Below the pieces are notes generated by a model, which saw nothing but the letters and a program-made list of their open reading frames with translations, did not search any database and was not told the origin of the DNA. This document shows positions 7,683 to 16,790 of a stretch of 64,000 bases of DNA, in pieces. Origin of the DNA: Alphaproteobacteria bacterium (GTDB lineage: Bacteria > Pseudomonadota > Alphaproteobacteria > Acetobacterales > Acetobacteraceae); NCBI GenBank assembly GCA_020850755.1, contig JADZEB010000004.1, positions 124,001 through 188,000 of the forward strand, read 5' to 3'. The first letter of the stretch is position 1. Each line of letters opens with the position of its first letter. Both the position numbers and the translations under genes were made by a program.

Positions 7683-9520
7683 CCGGCCGGCGTTGCGCGC
7701 GCGGCCGCCTTCTCCTCGGCCTCGGCGATGGCGGCGTCGGCCGCGGCCACACCCTCCTCGTGCTTCTTCTCGGCCGGGGCTAGCTGGGTCGAGACCAGCT
7801 CGCTGAAGATGCCGCCCTTCGCCACCAGTTCCTGGAAACTGCCGCGTTCGACGATGTGGCCATTCTCGAACACCAGGATCATGTCGGCATCGCGCACGGT
7901 GGACAGACGATGCGCGATCACGAAGGTGGTGCGACCGGCCATCAGCGCCTTGAGCGCCTTCTGCACGCGCGCCTCGGTCTTCGTATCGAGGGCCGAAGTG
8001 GCCTCGTCCAGGATCAGGATCGGCGGATTCTTGAGCAGCGCGCGCGCGATCGACAGGCGCTGGCGCTCGCCGCCGGAAAGCGTGCTGCCGCGCTCGCCCA
8101 CCATCGTCTCGTACTGCTGGACCTGGCGGATGATGAACTCGTGCGCCTCGGCCAGGCGCGCGGCCATCTCCAGCTCGCTCTGCGTGGCATCGGGCTTGCC
8201 CACGCGCAGATTGTCGGCGATCGAGCGGTTGAACAGCATGCTCTCCTGGAACACCACGCCCACCGTCTCGCGCAGGCTTTCGAGCGTCACGTCGCGCAGA
8301 TCGACGCCATCAATGCGGATCGCCCCGCTCGAGGGGTCGCGCATGCGCTGCAACAGCCCCATCGTCGTGGTCTTGCCCGAGCCGGTATGCCCGACCAGCG
8401 CCACGGTGGCACCCGGCGGCACCGAGAAGTTCACCTGCGACAGCACCTCGCGCCCCGGCACATAGGAGAAGGTGACGTCATCGAAGGTCACCTCGCCGCG
8501 CACATTCTGAAGCGGCCTGGCGTCCGGCTTCTCGGGCACGGTGGTGCGTGTATCGAGCAGTTCGAAGAACTCCTCCAGCGCCGGGCGCTGGAAGAACATG
8601 CGGCTGACGAAGCCCATCGCCTGTTCGAGCCGGCCGATCAGCATGGTGGCGAAGCCCATGAAAGTGACGATCTCGCCGACCGTGGACTTGCCCTCCATCG
8701 TCAGGATGGTACCGAACAGGAAGATCAGGATAACGGCGATGGTGGAGGCGCCGCGCGTCAGCACCGACATGACTGCCCACCAGGTCAGCACCGGGAACTG
8801 CGCGTCGATGACCCGACGGATGATGTGTCGGAACTGCCTCGCCTCGGCGGCCAGCCGCACGAAGCTCTGCACGACCACCACATTCGTCAGCGCATCGGCC
8901 GCGGTGGAGGCAAGCTCGGTATGGTAGCGCTCGACGCTGCCCTGGGCGTGCTCGGTGTGGTGGATCACCAGGATCGTCAGCGCCGCGAAAAGGATCACGA
9001 GCGCGATCAACAGCATGCCGAGCCGCCAGTTCATGAACAGCGTCAGCGGCAGGAGGACAAGGCAGGCGACGAAGGTGGACAGGTGCTCGCGGAAGAAGGA
9101 CAGCCATAGCCCGAACAGGTTGTCCGCGCCCTGGATCATCACCTTGATCACGCGCCCCGAATGGGTGTCGCCATGGAACTGCAGCGGCAGTGCCAGCACG
9201 TGCTCGAAGAACCGGGCCATGATGGCCAGCCGGTTGCGGTGCGCCAGGCGGTCGCTATGCAGCGCCACGAGCATCGAGGCGATGATGCCGACGACCCCCA
9301 CCACGCCCCACACCACGAGCAGCCACTGCGCGTCGCGCCAGATATCCGCCGCCGGCCGCCGGCCGACCCCGGAAAGCGTGTCGATGACGCGTCCGAACAG
9401 GACCGGCTCGATGAAAGCGAAGCCGGCGATCGCCAGGTTCGCGACCGACAGCAGGACGGCAAGCCCCCGCTCATGCGCCAGAAGGCGCAACACGCGAAGG
9501 TAGAGACGGATGAAGCTCAT
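7676..9520 (-). CDS. ndvA: ABC exporter, NdvA/ChvA-like (cyclic beta-glucan export)
   Basis: 614 residues with fused membrane and ATPase domains. Six membrane segments occupy about residues 18-305; the nucleotide-binding domain follows with Walker A GHTGSGKT near 377-384, Q-loop, signature TLSGGERQRLSIARAL and Walker B ILILDEATSALD, and switch His in VIAHRLSTVRDAD. The segment RVIKVMIQGADNLFGLWLS matches the NdvA/ChvA lineage that exports cyclic beta-1,2-glucan to the periplasm. A lysine/glutamate/alanine-rich tail of about 35 residues ends the protein. No glucan synthase (ndvB) is in the window, so a generic lipid/drug exporter remains possible. Confidence 0.72.
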   Translation of the reverse strand: MSFIRLYLRVLRLLAHERGLAVLLSVANLAIAGFAFIEPVLFGRVIDTLSGVGRRPAADIWRDAQWLLVVWGVVGVVGIIASMLVALHSDRLAHRNRLAIMARFFEHVLALPLQFHGDTHSGRVIKVMIQGADNLFGLWLSFFREHLSTFVACLVLLPLTLFMNWRLGMLLIALVILFAALTILVIHHTEHAQGSVERYHTELASTAADALTNVVVVQSFVRLAAEARQFRHIIRRVIDAQFPVLTWWAVMSVLTRGASTIAVILIFLFGTILTMEGKSTVGEIVTFMGFATMLIGRLEQAMGFVSRMFFQRPALEEFFELLDTRTTVPEKPDARPLQNVRGEVTFDDVTFSYVPGREVLSQVNFSVPPGATVALVGHTGSGKTTTMGLLQRMRDPSSGAIRIDGVDLRDVTLESLRETVGVVFQESMLFNRSIADNLRVGKPDATQSELEMAARLAEAHEFIIRQVQQYETMVGERGSTLSGGERQRLSIARALLKNPPILILDEATSALDTKTEARVQKALKALMAGRTTFVIAHRLSTVRDADMILVFENGHIVERGSFQELVAKGGIFSELVSTQLAPAEKKHEEGVAAADAAIAEAEEKAAARATPAGP

Positions 9521-9586
9521 GGATGGGTTCCTGGCGGAGACGGGCCATAGTAGCGGCCCGACTCGTCGCTTGGGTAGCGCCCCGCG

Positions 9587-10534
9587 CTAGCCTGCCAGCC
9601 TTGGGGCGTCCGCCGCCCCCATCGCCGCCCCCATCGCCGCCCCCATCGCCGCCCCGGATGCCGACCAGGTCACTGCCGGCGGGTCCAGCGGCTGGCCCCG
9701 CCGCGCCCTCTCTGCCGGCGGCAGCACATCGCAGGAAGGCCAGAGACCCGAAGCCAGCGCCGCGGCATAGCCCTCGGGCAGGCCGGCCGCGCGCATCCTG
9801 GCCGCAGATCTGGCATGGTCGTAGCGGAGCGCGACATGCTCTATCCGCAGCCGGCGCTCGTCCAGGGGCGTGATCAGGCTGCACCAGACGCGCGCCGTGC
9901 CATCGTTGGCGGGCATGCCGATCGCACCGGCATTGTGCCAGACGCCGCGCGCGAGCACGCGCGTGAACGGGATCCCGCAATGGCCGGCAATGACGCCATC
10001 GGCGCCGGTAGCGGCCAGTTCCGCCGCAAGCGTGCCCTCGGGGGCGGAGGCGAACAGGAAGCGGTTGATCGCCCCCGGCCCACCCGCGGCGCCACCATGG
10101 ATCGCGGCAAGCCGCAGCCCGGCGATGTCGATGTCGATCCGCCGCGGCAAAGCGCGCATCCAGGCGCGATGGGCGGGCGCGAGGCTGCGCGTGGCGTGCG
10201 CATACCAGGCGCGGGAGAGCAGATCGCAGGCGGTCCCCTCGGCGAAGCCGCAGCCGCAATCATCGGCGCCCGTGCCGAGATTCTGCTCGCAATTGCCCAT
10301 CACCACGGCAATGCCCGAGCGCATCATCTGTTCGGTCACGGCCACGGCATCGGCGCAATAGGCGACGACATCGCCCGTGCACAGCATGCGCGCGGGCGGG
10401 ATGCCGCGCCGCGCCGCCTCGTCCAGCAGCGCCTCGGTCGCCTCCAGGTTCGAATAGGGGCCGCCGAACACCAGCAGCGGGCCGTCCGCGCGCAGCACGG
10501 GCACCGCGCCGGCGGCCTGACCGGGCTTGCTCAC
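9587..10534 (-). CDS. Metallophosphoesterase in the phn operon
   Basis: 315 residues. Start GTG 10534 overlaps the phnC stop as GTGA, so translation is coupled. Phosphoesterase motifs II-V are visible: LCTGDVVAYCA, VVMGNCEQN, IHGGAAGGPG and IAGHCGIPF. The first motif, normally GDxHG or SDxHxN, reads FGGPYSNLE, without the metal-binding Asp and His. Its position after phnDEC suggests it dephosphorylates an imported phosphonate or phosphate ester, but that is inference from context. The C-terminus carries a repeated GAAM unit encoded by 12-bp tandem repeats. Confidence 0.75.
   Translation of the reverse strand: MSKPGQAAGAVPVLRADGPLLVFGGPYSNLEATEALLDEAARRGIPPARMLCTGDVVAYCADAVAVTEQMMRSGIAVVMGNCEQNLGTGADDCGCGFAEGTACDLLSRAWYAHATRSLAPAHRAWMRALPRRIDIDIAGLRLAAIHGGAAGGPGAINRFLFASAPEGTLAAELAATGADGVIAGHCGIPFTRVLARGVWHNAGAIGMPANDGTARVWCSLITPLDERRLRIEHVALRYDHARSAARMRAAGLPEGYAAALASGLWPSCDVLPPAERARRGQPLDPPAVTWSASGAAMGAAMGAAMGAADAPRLAG
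9612..9655. repeat. 12-bp tandem repeat inside the phosphoesterase gene
   Basis: GCCGCCCCCATC is repeated three times without change (9612-9647) and begins a fourth time. On the minus strand it encodes MGAA units near the C-terminus of the metallophosphoesterase. In-frame copy-number changes would not disrupt the protein. Confidence 0.85.
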
Positions 10535-11301
10535 GGCGCGGCCAGCACGCGGCCCTGCTCCAGCCGCAGCAGGCGGTCGGCGAAACGCGCCGCCAGCGTC
10601 GGCTGGTGCAGGCTGCACAGCACGGCGATGCCGCGCTCCTTTGCCAGGGCGCGCAGCAGTTCAAGGATCGCCGCGGCATTGTCGGGGTCGAGACTTGCCA
10701 CCGGCTCGTCAGCCAGTATCAGGCGGGTCTCCTGGGCCAGCGCACGGGCAATCGCGACCCGCTGCTGCTGGCCGCCCGATAGCGTGTCGGCGCGCTGCCC
10801 GGACTCTGCCTCCAGACCGACCCGGGCTAGGCACCCGCGCGCCAGCGCGATGTCCGCGGCGGGAAAGCGGCGCAGCCAGACGCGCCAGGCCGGCACGAAG
10901 CCGATTCGCCCCGCAAGCACGTTGCCCAGCGCCGAGGCGCGACGGATCAGGTTGAACTGCTGGAACACAAGCCCGATCTCGCGCCGCGCCGCGCGCAAGG
11001 CCCGCCCGCGCGCACCCGTGACCTGCCGACCGGCCAGGACCACCGAGCCGGCGTCGGGCTCGGTCAGGCGGGCGATGCAGCGGAACAGGGTCGTCTTTCC
11101 AGCGCCCGACGGGCCGCCCAGAACCACCACCTCGCCCGGCGCGACATCGAGACTGGCATCGCGCAGCACCGGCCGCCCGGCATGGGCCTTGGCCAGCCCG
11201 CGCACGGTCAGAACCGGTGTCTCGGCGCGCGCCTGCGCCTGCGGCTTGGCAGCCGCATCCTCCCGGCGCACCACGCGCAGATGCGGCGCCATCGGTGTCA
11301 T
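10531..11301 (-). CDS. phnC: Phosphonate/phosphate-ester ABC transporter ATPase
   Basis: 256 residues from ATG 11301, which overlaps the phnE stop by ATGA. Walker A GGPSGAGKT is at residues 62-70, the PhnC-type Q-loop GLVFQQFNLIRR follows, then the signature LSGGQQQRVAIARALAQE, Walker B LILADEPVASLDPD and switch His in SLHQPTLA. The SLHQ motif is typical of PhnC. About 30 extra N-terminal residues precede the domain. It powers import through PhnE with PhnD as binding protein. Confidence 0.88.
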   Translation of the reverse strand: MTPMAPHLRVVRREDAAAKPQAQARAETPVLTVRGLAKAHAGRPVLRDASLDVAPGEVVVLGGPSGAGKTTLFRCIARLTEPDAGSVVLAGRQVTGARGRALRAARREIGLVFQQFNLIRRASALGNVLAGRIGFVPAWRVWLRRFPAADIALARGCLARVGLEAESGQRADTLSGGQQQRVAIARALAQETRLILADEPVASLDPDNAAAILELLRALAKERGIAVLCSLHQPTLAARFADRLLRLEQGRVLAAP

Positions 11302-12044
11302 GCGAGCTTCCGTCGCAGCGCCGCACTCAGCCGATCGACGCTGATGACCATGACCAGGATGACCAGCAGCAGAGCAAGCACGCGGGGGAAATCCAGCAGG
11401 TCGATCGCGTTCTTCACCTCCTGCCCGATGCCGCCCGCCCCGACCAGACCAAGCACGGTCGAGGCGCGCAGATTGAACTCCCACACATAGAGCAGGCTGG
11501 AGAGGAGCGCCGGCATGGCATCGGGCAGGAGCGCATAGGTGGCAGCCGAGAAGCGGCCGGCGCCGGCCATGCTTGCCGCCTCGGCCGGCCCCTGCTCGGC
11601 CGCCTCCAGCGTCTCGGACCAGAGCTTGGCGATCGAGCCGGCGGAATGGAGCATCACGCCGAGCACGCCAGCGAAGGGACCAAGGCCGACGGCGGCGACG
11701 AAGATCAGGGCGAAGATGAAAGCGTCGATGCCGCGCAGCCCGTCCAGCACCCCACGCACGAGGTGATAGAGCCAGGGCGCCGGTGCCACCACGCGGCAGG
11801 CCATCAGCGCCGGCGGCACCGCGAGCAGCGCGGCGAAGCTCGTGCCCACGGTCGCGATCGCCACCGTCTCGCCGGCACGGTGCAGGATGGAGGCAAAATC
11901 GGTGAAGTCGGGCGGCCAGGCGCCGGCCAGCCAGCCGGCCAGCCGCGGGAGCCCGGAAATGAGGCGCGCCGGGTCGATCCCCGCAAGGTAGAGGCAGCCT
12001 GCATAGAAGGCGGTCGCCGCCGCCAGGACCAGTGCGCGCCGCAT
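11298..12044 (-). CDS. phnE: Phosphonate ABC transporter permease
   Basis: 248 residues with about six membrane helices. The PhnE signature is clear: TVAIATVGTSFAALLAVPPAL, RGIDAFIFALIFVAAVGLGPFAGVLG, and the EAA-like loop AEAASMAGAGRFSAATYALLPDAMPALLSS. The end WEFNLRASTVLGLVGAGGIG matches the family. A single permease gene implies a homodimer. It lies between phnD (21 bp away) and phnC (4-bp overlap). Confidence 0.88.
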   Translation of the reverse strand: MRRALVLAAATAFYAGCLYLAGIDPARLISGLPRLAGWLAGAWPPDFTDFASILHRAGETVAIATVGTSFAALLAVPPALMACRVVAPAPWLYHLVRGVLDGLRGIDAFIFALIFVAAVGLGPFAGVLGVMLHSAGSIAKLWSETLEAAEQGPAEAASMAGAGRFSAATYALLPDAMPALLSSLLYVWEFNLRASTVLGLVGAGGIGQEVKNAIDLLDFPRVLALLLVILVMVISVDRLSAALRRKLA

Positions 12045-12065
12045 CGCCCGTGCCGTCGTCCCGCC

Positions 12066-12947
12066 CTAGAACCCGCGCAGACGGCCGAGGGCGCGTCCGG
12101 CGTCCTCGATCAGGGCGTAGGTCTGCGGCGTGGCCGCGACCCAGCCGGTGTAGTTTGCCGGCATGATGCGCCCCGCCGCTGACTCGTCGATAGCCAGAAC
12201 GGCCTCGCTGATGCGCCGCGCCTGGGCGGGATCGAGGTCGCGGCGCACGGCCAGGGCATCGTTCGGCAGCGGGTCGGAGCGCCACACCACCTGCATCTGG
12301 TCGCGGCGCACGCGCCCAGCGGCGATCATGGCATCGAGGTTGCGATCAAAGTCGGTGGCCAGATCGACCTGCCCGGTTGCAACCGCCATGACGTTGGCGG
12401 CGTGGCTTGATCCGTCGCGATAGCGAAAGTAGGTGCGGGGATCGATCCCGCGTGTCGCGAACCAGTGATGCGGGATCAGCCAGCCCGAGGTCGAGCCCGC
12501 ATCGGCGAAGCTGATCGAAAGCCCGCGCGCATCCTCGGGGAAGCGCGGCAGGCTGATCCCCTGCCGGGCGATGATGATGGCATGGTAGGTGGGCTTGCCC
12601 TGGTATTTCACGGTGGCGATCGCTTCGGCCCCGCCGCGCTCGCGCGCCAGAACATAGCCCCAGGGGCCCATCCAAGCGAGATCGACCTGTCCGTTGCCGA
12701 GGGCGACCGCGATCCCGGCCCAGTCGGTCGTGACGGTGAGATCGAGCGTCGCGCCGAGTGCGGTGGCGACATGGCGGAAGAATGGCTCATAGGCCCGGCG
12801 CGTGTCACCGGCGGTGGGCTGGAACGGCCCCACCGCGCAGCGCAGCACGCGCGCGCCCTGGGCCCGGGCCACGCGCCGGCCGGATGCCACCCCGGCAAGC
12901 GCCAGGCCCGCGGCAGCCGCCATCAGATCACGCCGTGCTATCGCCAT
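12066..12947 (-). CDS. phnD: Phosphonate ABC transporter periplasmic binding protein
   Basis: 293 residues from ATG 12947. N-terminus MAIARRDLMAAAAGLALAG resembles a Tat-type signal with a twin Arg, ending near ARAQG. The mature part has the PhnD family pattern: LRCAVGPFQPTAGDTRRAYEP, VDLAWMGPWGYVLARE, and the SFADAGSTSGWLIPHHWF ligand loop. It is the first gene of a phnD-phnE-phnC-phosphoesterase operon. No C-P lyase (phnG-M) or other phosphonatase is present nearby, so the ligand may be a phosphate ester rather than a true phosphonate. Confidence 0.87.
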   Translation of the reverse strand: MAIARRDLMAAAAGLALAGVASGRRVARAQGARVLRCAVGPFQPTAGDTRRAYEPFFRHVATALGATLDLTVTTDWAGIAVALGNGQVDLAWMGPWGYVLARERGGAEAIATVKYQGKPTYHAIIIARQGISLPRFPEDARGLSISFADAGSTSGWLIPHHWFATRGIDPRTYFRYRDGSSHAANVMAVATGQVDLATDFDRNLDAMIAAGRVRRDQMQVVWRSDPLPNDALAVRRDLDPAQARRISEAVLAIDESAAGRIMPANYTGWVAATPQTYALIEDAGRALGRLRGF

Positions 12948-13098
12948 GAAGATGCCCTTCGCGCCAACTCGGCCCGCCAACCGGGCCTTGTGCACTAATC
13001 AAACTAGGGACCAGGCAGACCGGGAGGGACTCACTTTCGCGTGACGCCGATCCGGCATGCGCCGCGGCGTCGGCAATCGCCTTGGTCCGTGTCCCGAC

Positions 13099-14685
13099 TC
13101 AGTTGCCCGGCCCGGCCGAGGCGGCAAGCGTCATCTCGTCGGTGCGGGCCTGGTAGGCGATGCCCCGCCGCATCGCCCAGCTGTTGACTTGATAGTAAAG
13201 CGGGATCAGCGCCGTGTCGGCCAACGCCATCCGTGTCGCCTCCTGAGTCAGGCGCCGGCGCGTCTCGTTGTCCATGGCCGTGCGCGCCTGCTGGATCAGC
13301 GCGTCCACGCGCGCATTGCTGTAGCGGCCGCGATTGTTGCTGCCGAGGGCGAGGCGCTGGTCGAAACTGTGGATCAGGGTCTCCAGCATGCCCAGCACCT
13401 CGGGGTTGGGCGAGAAGCCGAGCAGCATCAGCGAGAATTCGAGCCGCGAGGCGCGCGTGAAATAGGGGCCGCGCGGGATCGTCTCCACCCGCGCGGCGAT
13501 GCCGATGCGGGTGAACATCTGCGCCAGCGCCTGCACCACCTTCTCGTCGTTGACGTAGCGGTCGTTGGGCCCGTGGATGGTCAGTCCGAAGCCGTTGGGC
13601 AGGCCCGCCTCCGCCATCAGGCGGCGCGCGCCATCGGGATCGAAGGGCTCGGGACGGAGGTTGGGCGAGGTGCCGAAATAGCCTTCGGGGCCGAGATCGC
13701 CCGCCGCCACCGCCGCCCCTTCCATCACCCGCTCGACGATGGCCTGGCGGTTGATCGCCTTGGAGAGGGCAAGGCGCACACGCGCATCGCGCAAGGGGTT
13801 GGCGATCGGCGCGCCGTTGCGGTCGGTGACATGGGGCGACCGTTCGCGCGCGCTGTCGAGGTGGAGGAAGATCAGCCGGTTCGACACCACCTCGGCCACG
13901 GCGAAGCGTGCGTCGCGGCGGAAGCGCTGCATGTCGTCCGGCGGCACGATCTCGATCAGATCGACATCGCCCGCGTGCAGGGCCGCCACGCGCGCGGAGG
14001 CGTTCGGCATGGCGCGGAACTCGGCCCGCGTGAAGGCGGCACGCGGCCCCCAATAGGCCTCGTTGCGCACGAGCGACAGGCCCGCATTCGGCTGCCAGCC
14101 GGAGAAGCGATAGGCCCCGGTGCCGATCATCGCCTTGCCGCTGTTGTAGTCAGCGGTGGTAGCACCCTCGCCGTGGCGGCGACTGACCGTCAGCACAAGC
14201 GAGAGATAGTTGGGCAGAAGCGGCGTCGGCGCGCCGGTCTTGAGCCGGATCACGCCGGGCGAGACCACCTCCACCGACGTGATCGGGCGCGTATAGACGG
14301 CGAAGGAGGACGGGCTGTTCGGCACATTGCCGGCGCGGCCGAGCGTGAACACCACATCATCGGCGGTGAAGGGCTCGCCATCGTGCCAGCGCGCATCGGT
14401 GCGCAGCGCAAGCTCCCAGGTGGTGTCGTCGATCGCGCGCCACGACGCGGCGAGGCCCGGGGTCAGGTTCTGCTGCTGGTCCTGCACCACCAGCGGCTCG
14501 AACACATGGCGCGAGAAGGCGATGTTGGTGATCAGGCTGTGATAGTGCGGGTCGTTCGAGGTGGGTCCCGCCTCCACCCCCACGCGCAGCAGGTCGGGCG
14601 CGGGCGCCTGTGCCATCGCGCCGCCGCCGCCCGCCACCAGCCCGAGCGCCAGCAGCGACGCGCCCGCCAGGATCGCCTTGCGCAT
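13099..14685 (-). CDS. Family-5 ABC solute-binding protein (orphan)
   Basis: 528 residues from ATG 14685 with GGAGGGG about 9 nt upstream. A Sec signal peptide (MRKAILAGASLLALGLVAGG, cleaved near AMAQA) is followed by the SBP_bac_5 fold: ARWHDGEPFTADDVVFTLGR is the family signature, and RVRLALSKAINRQAIVERVM marks the second lobe. Such proteins deliver peptides, opines, nickel or sugars to Dpp/Opp-type transporters. No permease genes are adjacent; it may serve a transporter elsewhere, or one of the two Dpp-like systems in this window. Confidence 0.88.
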   Translation of the reverse strand: MRKAILAGASLLALGLVAGGGGAMAQAPAPDLLRVGVEAGPTSNDPHYHSLITNIAFSRHVFEPLVVQDQQQNLTPGLAASWRAIDDTTWELALRTDARWHDGEPFTADDVVFTLGRAGNVPNSPSSFAVYTRPITSVEVVSPGVIRLKTGAPTPLLPNYLSLVLTVSRRHGEGATTADYNSGKAMIGTGAYRFSGWQPNAGLSLVRNEAYWGPRAAFTRAEFRAMPNASARVAALHAGDVDLIEIVPPDDMQRFRRDARFAVAEVVSNRLIFLHLDSARERSPHVTDRNGAPIANPLRDARVRLALSKAINRQAIVERVMEGAAVAAGDLGPEGYFGTSPNLRPEPFDPDGARRLMAEAGLPNGFGLTIHGPNDRYVNDEKVVQALAQMFTRIGIAARVETIPRGPYFTRASRLEFSLMLLGFSPNPEVLGMLETLIHSFDQRLALGSNNRGRYSNARVDALIQQARTAMDNETRRRLTQEATRMALADTALIPLYYQVNSWAMRRGIAYQARTDEMTLAASAGPGN

Positions 14686-14720
14686 GAGAAGCCCCTCCGA
14701 ATGAAGCCCGGCCTGTCCGC

Positions 14721-15446
14721 CTAGCAGGCGCCGGCCCCCGGCGGCAAGAGCGGACAGCAATCGGTGGCTGCCGAGCCGGGGATCGGGGCGAAACCGTCGC
14801 TGCCGGCAAGGCGGGAGAAGCGCGGCGTCGCCCACACCGCGCGCACCGGGATGTCGGCCGGCCAGCGCGCGCGCCAGCGATCGCCCTGCGTCATCGCCAC
14901 GGCCAGTGCGACGGGGCGCACGCCCGCCGCCGCCAGCACGGCAAGCCCGGCCAGGGCCGAGCTGCCGTTCGAGATCACGTCATCGACGAACAGCACCCGC
15001 CGCCCGCGCAAGCGATCCACCATGCGCGGATCGAGCCACACGGTCTTGCCCGTATCCGGGCTGGTGATCGAGGAGACGGGCGCGGAAAGCGCGGGCTCGT
15101 ACCAGAACTTCCGGCTGTAGCCCAGCGCGACCCAGCCGGCATGGCCGAGCCGCGCGGCGAGGTTGCGCCCGAGCACCAGGCCGAGCGTCGGCATCGCCGC
15201 CACTACGTCGGGGGCATGGTCACGCACCGCATCGGCCAGCCAGGCGGCGATGCGATCCTCCACGGCGAGCGATGCCTGGGTGATGATCAGCCCGGCAACG
15301 GCGGCATCCGGGGCGCCCGGCAGCACGCGCAGCGGCTGGAGCAGGTGGCGCCCGTCCGGCATGCGCGCCGGGAACCGGTCGCGATAGGGCGGCGCGGGCG
15401 GCTCAGGCACGGCGAGGAAGTCCTGCCAGAATGCAGGTAGTGTCAT
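14721..15446 (-). CDS. Phosphoribosyltransferase-family protein
   Basis: 241 residues from ATG 15446. The type-I PRTase PRPP motif VLFVDDVISNGSSALAG lies at residues 151-167, with the acidic pair Asp155-Asp156. The substrate loop region AAMPTLGLVLGRNLAARLGH and the YSRKFWYEPALSAPVSSITS stretch are consistent with a purine-type phosphoribosyltransferase (adenine or xanthine-like). It may salvage a base released by the nucleoside hydrolase 1.3 kb away on the opposite strand. Exact base specificity cannot be read. Confidence 0.75.
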   Translation of the reverse strand: MTLPAFWQDFLAVPEPPAPPYRDRFPARMPDGRHLLQPLRVLPGAPDAAVAGLIITQASLAVEDRIAAWLADAVRDHAPDVVAAMPTLGLVLGRNLAARLGHAGWVALGYSRKFWYEPALSAPVSSITSPDTGKTVWLDPRMVDRLRGRRVLFVDDVISNGSSALAGLAVLAAAGVRPVALAVAMTQGDRWRARWPADIPVRAVWATPRFSRLAGSDGFAPIPGSAATDCCPLLPPGAGAC

Positions 15447-15581
15447 GGCGGGCGGATCTGGGCGGGGTGTCGGGAACGGGTGCGGGCTTCCGCAAGGGCG
15501 CCGCACCGTGGCATGGTCGGGCCGCCGCGGCAATGCCGCCCTCCGCCCGCTGCCCCGCCCCGCCGCGAGACCGCCCAGCCC

Positions 15582-16781
15582 ATGCCGACACCCGAGGATT
15601 TCGCCCCGCTCGCCGCCGAGATGACCGCCTGGCGGCGGCACCTGCACGCCCATCCCGAGATAGCCTTCGAGGAACATGCGACCGCTGCCTTCGTGGCGGA
15701 ACGGCTGCGCGCCTTCGGCGTCGACGAGGTGCATCCCGGTCTTGCCGGCACCGGCGTGGTCGGCGTGATCCGCGGCCGGCAGGCGGGCCACGGCCGCGCC
15801 ATCGGCCTGCGCGCCGACATGGACGCGCTCGCCATGCAGGAACTGAGCGAGGACCTCCCCTACAAGTCCACCATTCCGGGGCGGATGCATGCCTGCGGCC
15901 ATGACGGCCACACCACCATGCTGCTCGGCGCCGCCAAGTGGCTGGCCGAGACGCGGCACTTCGCCGGCACCGTGCACCTGATCTTCCAGCCGGCCGAGGA
16001 GAACGCCGGCGGCGGGCGGGTGATGGTCGAGGAAGGGCTGTTCCGCCGCTTCCCCTGCGCCGCCGTGTACGGGATGCACAACATGCCGGGCCTGCCGCTC
16101 GGCTCGATCGCGGTGCAGGACGGGGCGGCGCTCGCCTCCTCCGATTCGTGGGAGGCCGTGTTCCGCGGCCAGGGCACGCATGGCGCCAAGCCCCATCTCG
16201 GCACCGACGCCACTGTGGCGGCGGCGCAGTTCATCCTCGCCGTGCAGACCATCGCCAGCCGCATGATCGACCCGCTGGCCGCCGGCGTGGTGTCGGTCGC
16301 GCATATCGCCGCCGGCGTGCCAGAGACCTGGAACGTCATCCCGGCCGAGGTGCGGCTGCGCGGCACCGCGCGCGCCTTCAGCGCCGAGGTGCGTGCGCTG
16401 CTGGAGGAACGGATCGGCCGCATCGCCCACGGGGCGGCGACGGCGCAAGGCGTGGAGGTGGCGTATCGCTACATCCGCCGCAACCCGCCCACGGTTAACC
16501 ACAAACCGAACGCGCGCATCGCGGCCGAGGCCGCCAGGCGCGCGGTGGGCGAGAACAACCTAATCCACGACTTCCCGCCCTCCACCGCGGGCGAGGATTT
16601 CTCCTGGATGCTGGATGCCTGCCCCGGCGCCTATGTCTGGCTCGGCACCGGCCCGGCATCGGAGGACCGGCTGCACCACAATCCGCGCTTCGACTTCAAC
16701 GACGCGGCCGCGCCGGCCGGTGCGGCCTTCTGGGCCGCGCTGGTCGAGACCGAGCTGCCGCTCGCGAACGGCCAGGACTGA
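15582..16781 (+). CDS. M20 family amidohydrolase (hippurate hydrolase-like)
   Basis: 399 residues starting MPTPEDFAPLAAEMTAWRRH. The M20D signature is complete: HLHAHPEIAFEE, GLRADMDALAMQE, the metal site MHACGHDGHTTMLLG near residues 102-115 (Cys105, His107), QPAEENAGGG with the Glu pair, and GEDFSWML near the end. These cytosolic enzymes hydrolyse N-acyl amino acids (hippurate, IAA-amino acid, N-acetyl). The start codon has no strong Shine-Dalgarno. Nucleoside hydrolase follows 9 bp later, so the two are probably cotranscribed. Confidence 0.9.
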   Translation: MPTPEDFAPLAAEMTAWRRHLHAHPEIAFEEHATAAFVAERLRAFGVDEVHPGLAGTGVVGVIRGRQAGHGRAIGLRADMDALAMQELSEDLPYKSTIPGRMHACGHDGHTTMLLGAAKWLAETRHFAGTVHLIFQPAEENAGGGRVMVEEGLFRRFPCAAVYGMHNMPGLPLGSIAVQDGAALASSDSWEAVFRGQGTHGAKPHLGTDATVAAAQFILAVQTIASRMIDPLAAGVVSVAHIAAGVPETWNVIPAEVRLRGTARAFSAEVRALLEERIGRIAHGAATAQGVEVAYRYIRRNPPTVNHKPNARIAAEAARRAVGENNLIHDFPPSTAGEDFSWMLDACPGAYVWLGTGPASEDRLHHNPRFDFNDAAAPAGAAFWAALVETELPLANGQD

Positions 16782-16790
16782 AGCGCCGCC

